DNA of 64,000 nt from Thermoplasmata archaeon (lineage in GTDB: Archaea; Thermoplasmatota; Thermoplasmata; RBG-16-68-12; SOIM01), in assembly GCA_023140195.1 (NCBI GenBank), contig JAGLME010000015.1:186001-250000 (forward strand), written 5' to 3'. Shown here in pieces: positions 9,359 through 17,766 of the stretch (position 1 is its first letter; each line of letters starts with the position of its first letter). Made by a program: the position numbers and the translations under genes. The notes beneath the pieces are model-generated. The model did not search any database. It had not been told where the DNA came from and saw only the letters and a list, made by a program, of their open reading frames with translations.

Positions 9359-11551
9359 TCACGTGATCTTTGAACCTGGGCTTACTTCCTTGTCCAATGA
9401 GACATAGGCGTCTCCCACCTTGAACGGGAACACCTTGTCATCCCCTGCAAAGAACATAGCCACCAGCTTCCCTTCGGGGGTCTCCATGTCTATGAAATGA
9501 TTGGGAGCCACCTGCACACCTTTCTCAGTTCCCAAACCTATCCGCAGCCTGAGCTTCTTGAACTCTTCGAACTGAAGTATGGGCGCATCCTCGGTCCCCA
9601 TGACCCTCGTCCCGGGTTCCGCGCCGGATCCGTCCACAAGCAGTGAAACAACTTCACCGTCTTCCGCAGCCAGGAGCATGCCTCTTGATTCGATACCCCT
9701 CAACTTCGCAGGCTGAAGGTTGCACAGGACGATGATGTTCATGCCGTCCAGTTCCTCGTTCTCATAATGCCCCTTCAACCCCGAGACTATGGTCCTCTTC
9801 TCCGTTCCAATGTCGATCCTCATCACCTGGAGCTTGTCCGCATTCGGATGATCTTCCACGCTCAGGACCTTTGCCACACGGATATCCATCATGTTGGTTT
9901 CCTCCTCTTCTTCCTCCTCCAATTCCATTTCCAGTTTCTCGAAGAGCGGCACTGGTCTGGTCAACTTCGTTCCGACGGACACATCCTCTAGGGCGTCTTC
10001 CCAGCCGTGTTCTTCGATCGTATCCTCATTGCCTAACATCTTCCACAGACATTCAGAGGAGTGCGGCAGGAAAGGATATGCCGTTATGCCCAGGGCCTGG
10101 ACTATTCTCAGACAGACATATAAGGTCGTCCCACACGCTTCCCTGTCCTCCTTTATCTGCGACCACGGCGCCTTGGTGTCCATGTACTGGTTTCCCGCCC
10201 TTGCCAGCTCCAACAATGATTTGATACCCGCCTTGAACTCGCATACCTCGAGGTGATCACCGACCTTCTTCCATTGCTCCTCGATCTTCGCCAGGGCTTT
10301 CTTGTCCACATCTTTCAGATAACCTGGTTTTGGTATCTCCCCGTAGTTCTTGGCTGTGAAGCTCAAGGCCCTGTGCACGAAGTTACCGTAAGTCGCCACC
10401 AGCTCTCCGTTGTTCTTGGCGATGAAGTCGGCCCACCCGAAGTCCGCATCCCTTATCTCGGGCATGTTGACAGTCAGATAATACCTCAGCGAGTCCACCG
10501 GGAACTTATCCAGCAGCTCATCGATTGTGAGCGAAATGCCTCTGGACTTGGAGAACTTCTCCCCTTCGATCCTCATGAACTGGTTCGCGGGCACATTATA
10601 AGGGAGGTTCAGGTCCCCGTGCGCCAGCAGAACGGCCGGCCAGAATATCGTGTGGAAAAGAACGTTGTCCTTGCCCAGGAAGTAGTAGTGCCTCACATCT
10701 GGATCTTGCCAGTATTCCTTCCATTTGTCGGGTTCTCCCTGCCTCCTCGCCCATTCGACGCTCATGGTGAAATAACCCATGAACGCCTCGAACCAGACGT
10801 ATATCTTCTTATCCTCGTGACCCTCGATGGGAATGTCTATGCCCCAGTCTATGTCCCGGCTCACGGGCCTGTCCCTGAGCCCGCCTTCCAGCCAGGCTTC
10901 GGTGGCCTTGATGACAGGCGTCCTCCAGAACTCCTTGTCCTTGAGGTACTCCCACAGAGGCCTCTCGAAGGCCGAGAGCCTGAAGAACAGGTGCGTCCTC
11001 TTTTTCATCACGGGGGTCTCACCGCAATTCAAGCACCTGGGATTGGCCAGATCTTCCGGGTCGAGTAGCTTCCCGCATTCATCGCAGTTGTCTCCCCTGG
11101 CGGCATCATAGCCGCAGTGCGGGCACGTGCCTTCCACGTATCTGTCCGGCAGGTACTTCCCGCATTCCTCGCAGAATGGGAGAACCATCTCCTTCTCGTA
11201 GATGTGGCCTTTCTCGTACAGCTTCTTGAACATGTCTCTTGCCACTTCCTTGTGAGTTGGATCTTCGGTGCTGAGGAAGAGACTGTAAGAAGAACCCAGT
11301 TTCTGCAAAGACTTCCAGTTCAGTTCGTGATACTTATTGGCTAATTCAACGGGTGTGACGCCCTCCTCGTCCGCCTTTATCGTTGTTGGGGTGCCGTGCA
11401 TGTCCGATCCCGACACCATCAGGACCTCGTTCCCTTTCATCCTCTGGAATCTCGCAAATATGTCAGGAGGGAGGTAACAGCCAGCAACTCCCCCGATGTG
11501 TATGATGCCGTTCGAATATGGCCATGCGACTCCGATGAATATCTTAGCCAT
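9359..11551 (-). CDS. metG: Methionyl-tRNA synthetase with C-terminal tRNA-binding domain
   Basis: 730 aa. Charges tRNA(Met). The class I Rossmann core begins at MAKIFIGVAWPYSNG. The usual HIGH motif reads HIGG here (about residues 18-21), which is unusual. A long zinc knuckle region (CEECGK...CPHCG...CDECGK...CLNCG, ~145-200) and KFSKSRG (KMSKS motif, ~330-336) are present. After an acidic linker, residues ~570-675 form an OB-fold tRNA-binding domain (DIRVAKVLSVEDHPNADKL), fused as in many bacteria and some archaea. A TATA-like CCTTTAAATCC lies ~28 bp upstream of the ATG. The downstream PHP gene is co-transcribed. Confidence 0.94.
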   Translation of the reverse strand: MAKIFIGVAWPYSNGIIHIGGVAGCYLPPDIFARFQRMKGNEVLMVSGSDMHGTPTTIKADEEGVTPVELANKYHELNWKSLQKLGSSYSLFLSTEDPTHKEVARDMFKKLYEKGHIYEKEMVLPFCEECGKYLPDRYVEGTCPHCGYDAARGDNCDECGKLLDPEDLANPRCLNCGETPVMKKRTHLFFRLSAFERPLWEYLKDKEFWRTPVIKATEAWLEGGLRDRPVSRDIDWGIDIPIEGHEDKKIYVWFEAFMGYFTMSVEWARRQGEPDKWKEYWQDPDVRHYYFLGKDNVLFHTIFWPAVLLAHGDLNLPYNVPANQFMRIEGEKFSKSRGISLTIDELLDKFPVDSLRYYLTVNMPEIRDADFGWADFIAKNNGELVATYGNFVHRALSFTAKNYGEIPKPGYLKDVDKKALAKIEEQWKKVGDHLEVCEFKAGIKSLLELARAGNQYMDTKAPWSQIKEDREACGTTLYVCLRIVQALGITAYPFLPHSSECLWKMLGNEDTIEEHGWEDALEDVSVGTKLTRPVPLFEKLEMELEEEEEEETNMMDIRVAKVLSVEDHPNADKLQVMRIDIGTEKRTIVSGLKGHYENEELDGMNIIVLCNLQPAKLRGIESRGMLLAAEDGEVVSLLVDGSGAEPGTRVMGTEDAPILQFEEFKKLRLRIGLGTEKGVQVAPNHFIDMETPEGKLVAMFFAGDDKVFPFKVGDAYVSLDKEVSPGSKIT

Positions 11552-11600
11552 TATCGGTAGAAAAGTCTCAAAGGATTTAAAGGTTCAGTGTTGGAATTGC

Positions 11601-12128
11601 TCAGTCGACCCTCTTCAGCCCCTTCCTGTAGACGGTTCTCGCCAGTTCGGGATACCAGCTCTTGTACTCGGTCCATGTTTTGATGTACTCTTCTTTGACG
11701 TCGGAAATCACCTTCGCCGGAACGCCCACGGCCACCTTCCTGCCGGGAATGCTCCTGCCGTGAGGTACGACCGCTCCCTCTCCTACGACCCCCCACTCCC
11801 CCACCTCTGCCCCTTGACCAACAATGGCTCCCATGCCTATGAGGGCCCAATCGTGAATCGTGCATCCGTGAAGTATGGCACCATGTCCGACCGTGACCCT
11901 GTTCCCAATTCTGCACGACCCGTCCGGTTTGGCGTGGATCACACAGTTGTCCTCAATGCACGTCTCGTCCCCTATGAAGATCGCACCGTAATCCCCCCTG
12001 ATGCTGGCACCTGGTCCTATCCAGCTAGCCTCCCCGATCGTCACCTCCCCGATGACACTGGCCGTCTCGTGAACGTATGCATCCTTTCCGATCACCGGGA
12101 CCTTCCCTTCCAGCTCGTATACCGCCAT
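11601..12128 (-). CDS. Gamma-carbonic-anhydrase-like hexapeptide-repeat protein
   Basis: 175 aa. Left-handed beta-helix: successive hexapeptide turns (VIGEVTIGEASWIGPGASIRGDYGAIFIG...) are followed by a C-terminal helix. The RGD of the trimer interface, and histidines in NCVIHAK, TVGHGAILHGC and related turns, match the zinc-binding pattern of the gamma-CA family. Whether it is an active carbonic anhydrase or a ferripyochelin-binding-like relative cannot be decided. A TATA-like TTTTAAGG is ~40 bp upstream on the minus strand. Confidence 0.85.
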   Translation of the reverse strand: MAVYELEGKVPVIGKDAYVHETASVIGEVTIGEASWIGPGASIRGDYGAIFIGDETCIEDNCVIHAKPDGSCRIGNRVTVGHGAILHGCTIHDWALIGMGAIVGQGAEVGEWGVVGEGAVVPHGRSIPGRKVAVGVPAKVISDVKEEYIKTWTEYKSWYPELARTVYRKGLKRVD

Positions 12129-12184
12129 TGATGACCCTTCCTCTCGCCCCTAACGACTTCCTGCCTTAAAATCTGAATGGAATC

Positions 12185-12207
12185 CGGGTGGCCAGGCACA
12201 CCACCCG
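12185..12207. other. Strong inverted repeat in divergent spacer
   Basis: CGGGTGG-N9-CCACCCG forms a perfect 7-bp stem in the spacer between the divergent gamma-CA gene and the M3 peptidase gene. No T-run follows on either strand, so it is not an intrinsic terminator. It lies upstream of the AAGGTTAAAG element that probably serves the peptidase gene, so it could be an operator or part of a leader. Function unknown. Confidence 0.4.
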
Positions 12208-12269
12208 AGAACCTATTCGCATGGGTAAGGTTAAAGCCACCTTACGCATTTGCCCAACCGGGGCCTTCT

Positions 12270-13748
12270 ATGATTGACCTGGAGCAGATAAGAAGGGACG
12301 TCGAAGCCTGTGAGCGTGGAATGAACGAGGAGTACTACCTGAACTGGTCAGGTCAGAAGGATGATCTTGACACCGCATCTGTGTTGAACAAGTGCCCGAA
12401 TTTGGGCAGCCGTGAGACGGTGGATCACATTGCGGCCAGGAGGCAGATAGCCGAGCCAGAAGAAGAGAGGAAGCTCAAGTACCTGCACGGGGTCACAGCC
12501 GGATTCTACCTGGCCAGCTTGGTCAAGGACCTGAATGACGCGAAGGAGACCGAAGAGGCCAAGCTCACGATCGATGTGGACGGAGAGGAGATGGCTTACA
12601 GGATGTCCGGCGTGCACATAGTGAACGAGGACGACAGGGCAAAGAGACACGCCATCCACAACGCCCGAATAAAGGCATCCGATGGACTGAACAAGATCCT
12701 GGTGGAGAGATGGGGAAAGCTGCACAACACCGCGGTCGACCTCGGATACAACAACTACACCATGCTCTACAGGAACCTCAAAGGTATCAACTTCACATCA
12801 CTTCTCAACGAGATCAAGGAGTTCAAGCAGAGGACCGACAAGCTGTACAGGGAGAAGATGGGCGAGATGACCGATTCGCTGGGTGTGAGTCTGGAGGAAG
12901 CGGAGAAGCACGATATAGCTTACCTTCTGAGGGCGAAACAGTTCGATCCCCACTTCAAGAAAGGGAACTCTCTTCCGGCGCTCAAAGCGACCCTCAAGGG
13001 ACTTGGGATTGACATGGACAGCCAGAAGAACATCATTGTGGACATAGAGGAGAGGGAGAAGAAGACGCCAAGGGCTTTCTGCGCCCCGTTGGACATCCCC
13101 AGCAAGATCATGCTCGTCACCATGCCTAAGGGAGGCTATTCGGACTACTCTTCACTCTTCCACGAGGCAGGTCATGCCGAGCACCTTGGAAACGTGAATC
13201 CCGACGAGCCCATGGAGTTCAAGTATCTGGGAGACAACTCTGTCACCGAGTCCTTCGCGTTCACCCTCGATTACCTTCTGACCGACAGGAACTGGGTCAA
13301 CGAATACATCAAGATGCCCAATGTTGACGAGTACATGCATCACGCGTTTGTGGAGAAGTTGTACTTCGTCAGGAGGTACGGCTCGAAGCTGGAGTATGAG
13401 ATGAAACTGCACACCGACGGTCTTCCGGGAATGGATCAGGTGTACAAGTCGGTCATGGAGGACGGCATGGTATTCAAACATCCTATGGAAAACTACCTTC
13501 TGGACCTGGATGATGGATTCTACTGTGCCCAGTATCTCAGGGCTTGGATATTCCACGCCCAGTTGATCGACCTCCTGAAGGAGAAGTTCGGAGAGAAGTG
13601 GTTCCTGAACACCAAGTCCGGCAATTACCTGACCGATCTTTGGTCTGTGGGCCAGAAGTACGATGTCGTTGAGCTGGCTCAGAACGAGGGATTCCAGGGA
13701 CTCGATATCGAACCCCTGACCGAGGAGATCCTCGCCAACCTCGAATGA
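12270..13748 (+). CDS. M3-family zinc metallopeptidase (oligoendopeptidase-like)
   Basis: 492 aa from the ATG at 12270. The zinc motif HEAGHAEH (about residues 297-304) fits the M3 HExGHxxH pattern. SVTESFAFTLDYLL supplies the third ligand Glu about 25 residues later, and YGSKLEYEMKLH and the C-terminal DGFYCAQYLRAWIFHAQL are typical helices of the clan. It is shorter than bacterial OpdA or PepF (~600-680 aa). No signal peptide is seen, so it probably acts in cytosolic peptide turnover. The open frame extends upstream, but that part is not protein-like. Confidence 0.85.
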   Translation: MIDLEQIRRDVEACERGMNEEYYLNWSGQKDDLDTASVLNKCPNLGSRETVDHIAARRQIAEPEEERKLKYLHGVTAGFYLASLVKDLNDAKETEEAKLTIDVDGEEMAYRMSGVHIVNEDDRAKRHAIHNARIKASDGLNKILVERWGKLHNTAVDLGYNNYTMLYRNLKGINFTSLLNEIKEFKQRTDKLYREKMGEMTDSLGVSLEEAEKHDIAYLLRAKQFDPHFKKGNSLPALKATLKGLGIDMDSQKNIIVDIEEREKKTPRAFCAPLDIPSKIMLVTMPKGGYSDYSSLFHEAGHAEHLGNVNPDEPMEFKYLGDNSVTESFAFTLDYLLTDRNWVNEYIKMPNVDEYMHHAFVEKLYFVRRYGSKLEYEMKLHTDGLPGMDQVYKSVMEDGMVFKHPMENYLLDLDDGFYCAQYLRAWIFHAQLIDLLKEKFGEKWFLNTKSGNYLTDLWSVGQKYDVVELAQNEGFQGLDIEPLTEEILANLE

Positions 13749-13807
13749 TTTCACCGCCTGAGAGCCGAATAGAAACGGTTATTACAGAGAAGCCTAATTT
13801 CGCCCCG

Positions 13808-14275
13808 ATGGTCGGACGATCGAAGAAGCGCAACAAGAACGCAGCAGCCGAGTCCGTCGAGATGGGTGAGTGCCCGACATGCGGTTCGAGCATACCGCTG
13901 GACGCGAGCGAATGTCCCGATTGTGGCGAGGTTTTTGATCTCGAGGAGTTCGGGATTGCACCTGGTGAGGCGATAGTTGAGAAGGGTGGAAGAAGGGAGA
14001 AGTTGCTTTTCTACCTCGGTGTCATTCTCATTCTTGTCGGTGGTCCCGGTGTCGCAATGGGCTCCTGGGTCCACGACTGGTTTAGGATACCTTTCCCCGG
14101 CCCGGAATATCACGCTTACGACGTTTTTGGTCCTGTGAACCGCCTCGTTGCCATGCTCGGACTGATCATACTGATAATCGGGATTGTTTTCCTCATTCTC
14201 TCGCTGAGGTCCAGCAAGGTCGTCACCGACGAGGACTATGAGGTTGGGATCGATAGGAGCGAACCTCTGAGATAG
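13808..14275 (+). CDS. Zinc-ribbon membrane protein, two transmembrane helices
   Basis: 155 aa from the ATG at 13808. Basic N-terminus, then a zinc ribbon CPTCGSSIPLDASECPDCG (about residues 21-39). Two hydrophobic helices follow, LLFYLGVILILVGGPGVAMG (~73-92) and LVAMLGLIILIIGIVFLILSL (~118-138), with a short acidic tail. No enzymatic motif. An upstream in-frame ATG at 13745 would overlap the peptidase gene; the later ATG gives a cleaner N-terminus. Family not recognised beyond the architecture. Confidence 0.7.
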   Translation: MVGRSKKRNKNAAAESVEMGECPTCGSSIPLDASECPDCGEVFDLEEFGIAPGEAIVEKGGRREKLLFYLGVILILVGGPGVAMGSWVHDWFRIPFPGPEYHAYDVFGPVNRLVAMLGLIILIIGIVFLILSLRSSKVVTDEDYEVGIDRSEPLR

Positions 14276-14320
14276 TCCCGTGGCGTAAAGGTAATATTCT
14301 ATGATTCAATAGCTCCAGCC

Positions 14321-15319
14321 ATGAAGCCTGAGATCGCTGCCAAGAACGTGCTCACTTATGTTCTGGAGGCCCTCGCGGGGGAGAGCATCATAGTCATTCA
14401 TGACGATGTTCTATCGAAGGTCGGGGAGGCCTTTGGTGAGGCGGCTCTTGATATGGGAATGTGGGTGAGGTCCATCCGCTTGGAGACCGCCAAGACTAGG
14501 AAATCGATCCCGCCAGCTCTGAAAGAGGTTCTTGTACGGGAGCGCCCCGACATCTACGTCAACATCTTCCGAGGCCCAAGCGAGGAGACCCCTTTCAGGA
14601 TATCTGTCACCAAGCTTCAGACGCGCAAGAAGCTCAGGCTCGGCCACTGCCCTGGCATCTCATTGAGCATGCTGACCGATGGGGCCATGGCCTTGACCGG
14701 GAAGCAGTATGAGAGGATGCAGAACTTCTCCAGGAAGTTGATGCGCACGGTGTCCGGGGTCGAGAGGGTCAGAATAACAAGTCCCAAAGGTACCGATCTG
14801 ACCATGAGCATCAAGGACAGGGATTGGTTCTCTGACACGTTCTTCGATTGGAGGACGATGAAATGGATTAACCTCCCGGTAGGCGAGGTCGTCGTGGGGC
14901 CGATCGAGAACTCCATGGAGGGGAAACTGGTCTCCGATGGGGCCATCGGTGGTGTCGGACTCATCAAGGAACCTGTGAGAATCAAGGTGTCCGGCGGCAG
15001 GGCTGGTAATCCAAAAACGACCGAGGCTGGTGTGAAGAAGAAGGTGACGGCGGCGCTGGATACCGACGATTGGTCCAGATACATCGGGGAATTGGGCATC
15101 GGGGTCAACCCTGGAGCCCGTCTTTCAAAGGAGTTCCTCGAGATCGAGAAGATCAAGGGTACCTGCCACGTGGCCTTTGGTAACAACCTGGACTATCCTG
15201 GAGGTCAGAACCCCTCGGCCAACCATATGGACCTTCTCATCACCGAACCCACGATCGAGGTTGAGGGACCTGAAGGAAAGAAGGTCGTGTTGAAGGATGG
15301 GAAGTTTCAACTGGGCTAG
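14321..15319 (+). CDS. M29-like aminopeptidase (leucyl aminopeptidase family)
   Basis: 332 aa. Resembles archaeal proteins of the thermophilic metalloprotease (M29) family. The C-terminal half carries ELGIGVNPGAR (residues ~252-262), GTCHVAFGNN (~278-287) and GGQNPSANHMDLLIT (~292-306). These place Glu, His, His and Asp ligands for a two-metal site. The N-terminal ~120 residues form the nucleotide-like alpha/beta part of the fold. No signal peptide. Probably a cytosolic aminopeptidase; exact specificity unknown. Confidence 0.82.
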   Translation: MKPEIAAKNVLTYVLEALAGESIIVIHDDVLSKVGEAFGEAALDMGMWVRSIRLETAKTRKSIPPALKEVLVRERPDIYVNIFRGPSEETPFRISVTKLQTRKKLRLGHCPGISLSMLTDGAMALTGKQYERMQNFSRKLMRTVSGVERVRITSPKGTDLTMSIKDRDWFSDTFFDWRTMKWINLPVGEVVVGPIENSMEGKLVSDGAIGGVGLIKEPVRIKVSGGRAGNPKTTEAGVKKKVTAALDTDDWSRYIGELGIGVNPGARLSKEFLEIEKIKGTCHVAFGNNLDYPGGQNPSANHMDLLITEPTIEVEGPEGKKVVLKDGKFQLG

Positions 15320-15377
15320 TCGGGAATAGTTAAATAACCTTCAGTCCATCATTGCAAGTGCGTAAGGAGAATGTAAC

Positions 15378-15590
15378 TTGGCGGACGAACCCGATACAAC
15401 TGAAGGTGTTCCTTTGGAAACGGGGAAGGTCTATCTGGCCAGAATTGAGGATTCGGGCGAAACTGGGGAAGGTCTTGCCAATCTGGCTGGTCATCTCGTT
15501 TTCGTTCAAGGTGCTCGACCCGGGCAAGATGTCAAGATAGAAGTCACCAAGGTATTCGGGCGGTTTGCCTTCGGGAAGATTGTCAAGTAG
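15378..15590 (+). CDS. TRAM-domain protein (stand-alone RNA-binding)
   Basis: 70 aa. The whole protein is a TRAM domain: TGKVYLARIEDSGETGEGLA...LVFVQGARPGQDVKIEVTKV...FAFGKIV. Single-TRAM proteins in archaea act as RNA chaperones and are often abundant. The start is TTG at 15378, with an AAGGAGA Shine-Dalgarno 7 nt upstream. After the stop, a CCCC-TTTTT run (15595-15601) may end the transcript. Confidence 0.85.
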   Translation: MADEPDTTEGVPLETGKVYLARIEDSGETGEGLANLAGHLVFVQGARPGQDVKIEVTKVFGRFAFGKIVK

Positions 15591-15741
15591 GGCCCCTTTT
15601 TAGAGTGGCGCTGAATCGGTCAAAGTGTCATTTCAACGAGGGGACTTTTTCCGCCTTGGGTTTTTGTCATAAGTCCTCGAACTTGGTAATCTTACACACT
15701 CATAACACCCTAACATGCCAACAAACTGCATTATCGAAAAG

Positions 15742-15852
15742 TTTATATCCGCATGCCCTAATTATCATTTGCTTATCTAAGCATCCCTCCACAACGAGGC
15801 CGTTCAGCTTCTTTTCTTTCTGAACGGCCAACTTTTTTTCTTACTGTTTGAT
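15742..15852 (+). ncRNA. Candidate small RNA, copy 1 of an exact 82-nt repeat, with promoter and terminator
   Basis: A consensus BRE/TATA, CGAAAAGTTTATAT (TATA at 15742-15748), lies 25 bp before 15771, exactly where an 82-nt sequence repeated at 22580 begins. The predicted RNA (15771 to about 15840) starts with GCTTATCTAAGC, which can form a small hairpin. A single-stranded ATCCCTCCACAACGA follows, then a perfect 10-bp stem GGCCGTTCAG/CTGAACGGCC (15798-15807 and 15820-15829, 12-nt pyrimidine loop) and TTTTTTT (15833-15839). No open reading frame fits. The CCCTCC stretch could pair with Shine-Dalgarno sequences. It might instead be the end of a decayed mobile element. Confidence 0.6.
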
Positions 15853-16010
15853 TAATTCACGGCTCTCTCTAATTCGTGTGTGGTCTCAGCGATCACCAAA
15901 TTGGCAAACCATGAAACGGCTTCGAGGTCCTCTCTACCTCTCTTCTGACTGGTGTACTTCTTGTTCGTCATTGTTTTCATCTTAAGTGGGGTTGCGTCAA
16001 CAATTGACAT
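15852..16010 (-). pseudogene. Possible relic of a coding region next to repeat copy 1
   Basis: An open frame of 52 codons on the minus strand (MSIVDATPLKMKTMTNKK..., ending ...HELERAVN) ends exactly at the edge of the 82-nt repeat. Weak similarity of about 70% continues for ~30 nt past the repeat at both copies. In copy 2 the stop codon is lost and the frame runs on. This could be the tail of a decayed gene, for example a transposase, or chance. No family recognised. Confidence 0.22.
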
Positions 16011-16035
16011 GGGTACTGATTGACATAACAGCTGA

Positions 16036-16069
16036 GAGTATATATCCGTTGTTTTTCCCGTTTTGGGAA
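16036..16069 (+). promoter_or_regulatory. TATA box and dyad operator of the wHTH-TPR gene
   Basis: GTATATATCC (TATATAT at 16039-16045) predicts transcription from about 16067. The perfect dyad TTCCC-GTTTT-GGGAA (16055-16069) overlaps that start site, the position of a repressor operator. Related dyads with the same 5-bp spacing occur at 17830 and 18082, suggesting one regulator, possibly the adjacent wHTH protein. Confidence 0.5.
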
Positions 16070-16109
16070 TATCTACACTTTTTATACGAAAGAGGGATTG
16101 AACCAAACG

Positions 16110-17462
16110 ATGGTCGGTACCGTTCTCGATCTTCTTCGCGGACCTCCAAAGACCCTGGACATCTTGGTTCACCTGTCTGACAAGGACGAGGAAGAAGAAG
16201 TTGGCAAGGTGATGTCCTCTCTCGATCTCTCATCCAGTAGCTTCTATCCGGCCATAGACAGATTGGAGTTGCTGGGATTCTTGTACAAAAGGAGAGAGAA
16301 GGGCTTTCCTCCCCATACACATGTCATCCTCACCAACAAAGGGAGGGAAGTTGCCAAGTTGCTGTTCCCGCTCGCCGAGGTGGTGGGGAGCACCATCCAG
16401 GGACTGAGGCTGGACCTTGAGGAATTGGAAGGAAAGGAGAGGACGGAAGAGGACAACAGGAGAATGGTCGAAGTTCTCAGAGACCTCCAGGACATCAGCT
16501 TCACTCTGGGTGAATGGGACGAGGCGGAAGCTCACGCGAGGAGGATCGTGGACATCGCCTTTGCTTCCGGTGACGACGAGAACCTCTCCAAGTCCTACAG
16601 GATCCTTGGCGAGATACACTTTCAGAGGGGCGAGTATGAGAGGTCGAAGTCTGAGCTGTCGAACAGCCTGAAAGTGTCGAAGAAGACGGGCGATGTGAAA
16701 GGTGAGGCGGAGGCCCGATATCTTCTTGGAGCGAATCTCGAGGACGGAGGAGAATTCAAAGAAGCTCTGAAAGAATACGATAAGGCTGTCAAGAAAGCAA
16801 AATCCACGGAGAGTGAGATCCTTGAGGCCAGAAGCAAGCTGGGTCTGGGTAGGATGCTTGACAGGGAGGGCAGGTACGAGAACTCGCTGAAGATGATGGA
16901 GGAATCGGTGACCGCCTTCGAAAAGCTCGGGCAGGACGACGAGCTCCCAAGGGCGTATGCTAACGCTGGAGCCACCTCCTTCTACATTGATCTGGACGAG
17001 TCCATTGGATGGCACACCAAGTCCATGAACGCCGCGGTTGGGAACAGCGACCTGAGGATGCTCGGATACAGCCTCATGAACCTTGCGGGCTGCATGAACA
17101 AGAAGGGCGAACTGAAGAAGGCCCTGGACTATCTGGAAAGGGCGTCCGAGATCTCCGAGAGGATCGACGAGAAGAAGCTGATCTGCAGCATCAACATTCA
17201 AAAGGGATGGATGCACAGGCTTGAAGGAAAACTGGAGGAATCGGATAGCTGCTTCCGTCGGGCGGTTCGGGTCGCGGAAGAGTACGACCTGCCGTACTAC
17301 CTCGGGGACTCGCTTCTCAACTGGGCTCAAGTGGATGCCGAGAGGGGCGAGAAGCGCGAAGCCAAGAAGAAGCTCAAGAAGGCGCTGGCAATCTTCGATG
17401 GACTCGGCTCCAAGGCACGAATGAGCAAAGTTAGGAAGATACTGCGTAAGCTCAGTAGGTGA
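16110..17462 (+). CDS. wHTH-TPR regulatory protein
   Basis: 450 aa. Residues ~1-80 look like a PadR/MarR-type winged helix (STLDLSSSSFYPAIDRLELLGFLYKRR, then VILTNKGREVAKLL). The rest is about eight tetratricopeptide repeats (DISFTLGEWDEAEAHARRIVDIA, ILGEIHFQRGEYERSKSELSNSLKVSK, and so on) with few insertions. Such proteins sense or bind partners through the TPR array and regulate transcription. The start is uncertain: ATG at 16110, or TTG at 16098 in the same frame, where a GAGGG run is too close to serve. It lies at the head of the accessory region with dyads around it. Confidence 0.75.
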   Translation: MVGTVLDLLRGPPKTLDILVHLSDKDEEEEVGKVMSSLDLSSSSFYPAIDRLELLGFLYKRREKGFPPHTHVILTNKGREVAKLLFPLAEVVGSTIQGLRLDLEELEGKERTEEDNRRMVEVLRDLQDISFTLGEWDEAEAHARRIVDIAFASGDDENLSKSYRILGEIHFQRGEYERSKSELSNSLKVSKKTGDVKGEAEARYLLGANLEDGGEFKEALKEYDKAVKKAKSTESEILEARSKLGLGRMLDREGRYENSLKMMEESVTAFEKLGQDDELPRAYANAGATSFYIDLDESIGWHTKSMNAAVGNSDLRMLGYSLMNLAGCMNKKGELKKALDYLERASEISERIDEKKLICSINIQKGWMHRLEGKLEESDSCFRRAVRVAEEYDLPYYLGDSLLNWAQVDAERGEKREAKKKLKKALAIFDGLGSKARMSKVRKILRKLSR

Positions 17463-17766
17463 ACCTCGCCACGATTCCGTTGGGCCAACCCTGATGATCG
17501 CCCCCATCGTTTATCACAATGCTATCATCACCGCTGACCTTCATGGGAAGAGTGGTGGGATTCTCGCTCGGATACGTGTCTGTGGGTATTATCACAAGTC
17601 CGTTAGGATACTCGCTCTTCAAGACGGTCACTGGACTCGACACTCTATGCTCAAGGGGGAGACTGAACGTGGACGTATTCGGATAGGGGGGTTTCGGGGT
17701 GACATCCGCGGTACCGTCTTCGTCCCATGGCTGGTCTGCCTTAACTTCTGCTTCATATTCCGTCAT
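17452..17766 (-). CDS. Hypothetical protein, 104 aa
   Basis: Not recognised. An acidic, Pro/Thr-rich soluble protein (DQPWDEDGTADVTPKPPYPN near the N-terminus, GDDSIVINDGGDHQGWPNGIVARF at the end). It has its own credible signals: AGAGGT 7 nt before the ATG and GGTATATCG about 30 bp further upstream on the minus strand. Its stop overlaps the end of the convergent TPR gene by 11 bp. The composition suggests an exported or disordered protein, but there is no signal peptide. Confidence 0.5.
   Translation of the reverse strand: MTEYEAEVKADQPWDEDGTADVTPKPPYPNTSTFSLPLEHRVSSPVTVLKSEYPNGLVIIPTDTYPSENPTTLPMKVSGDDSIVINDGGDHQGWPNGIVARFTY

Noticed and set aside
12177-12269. Longer N-terminus of the M3 peptidase from an ATG at 12177
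   Set aside because: The added 31 residues are unlike the family and cover a strong hairpin and the likely promoter; the ATG at 12270 fits better.
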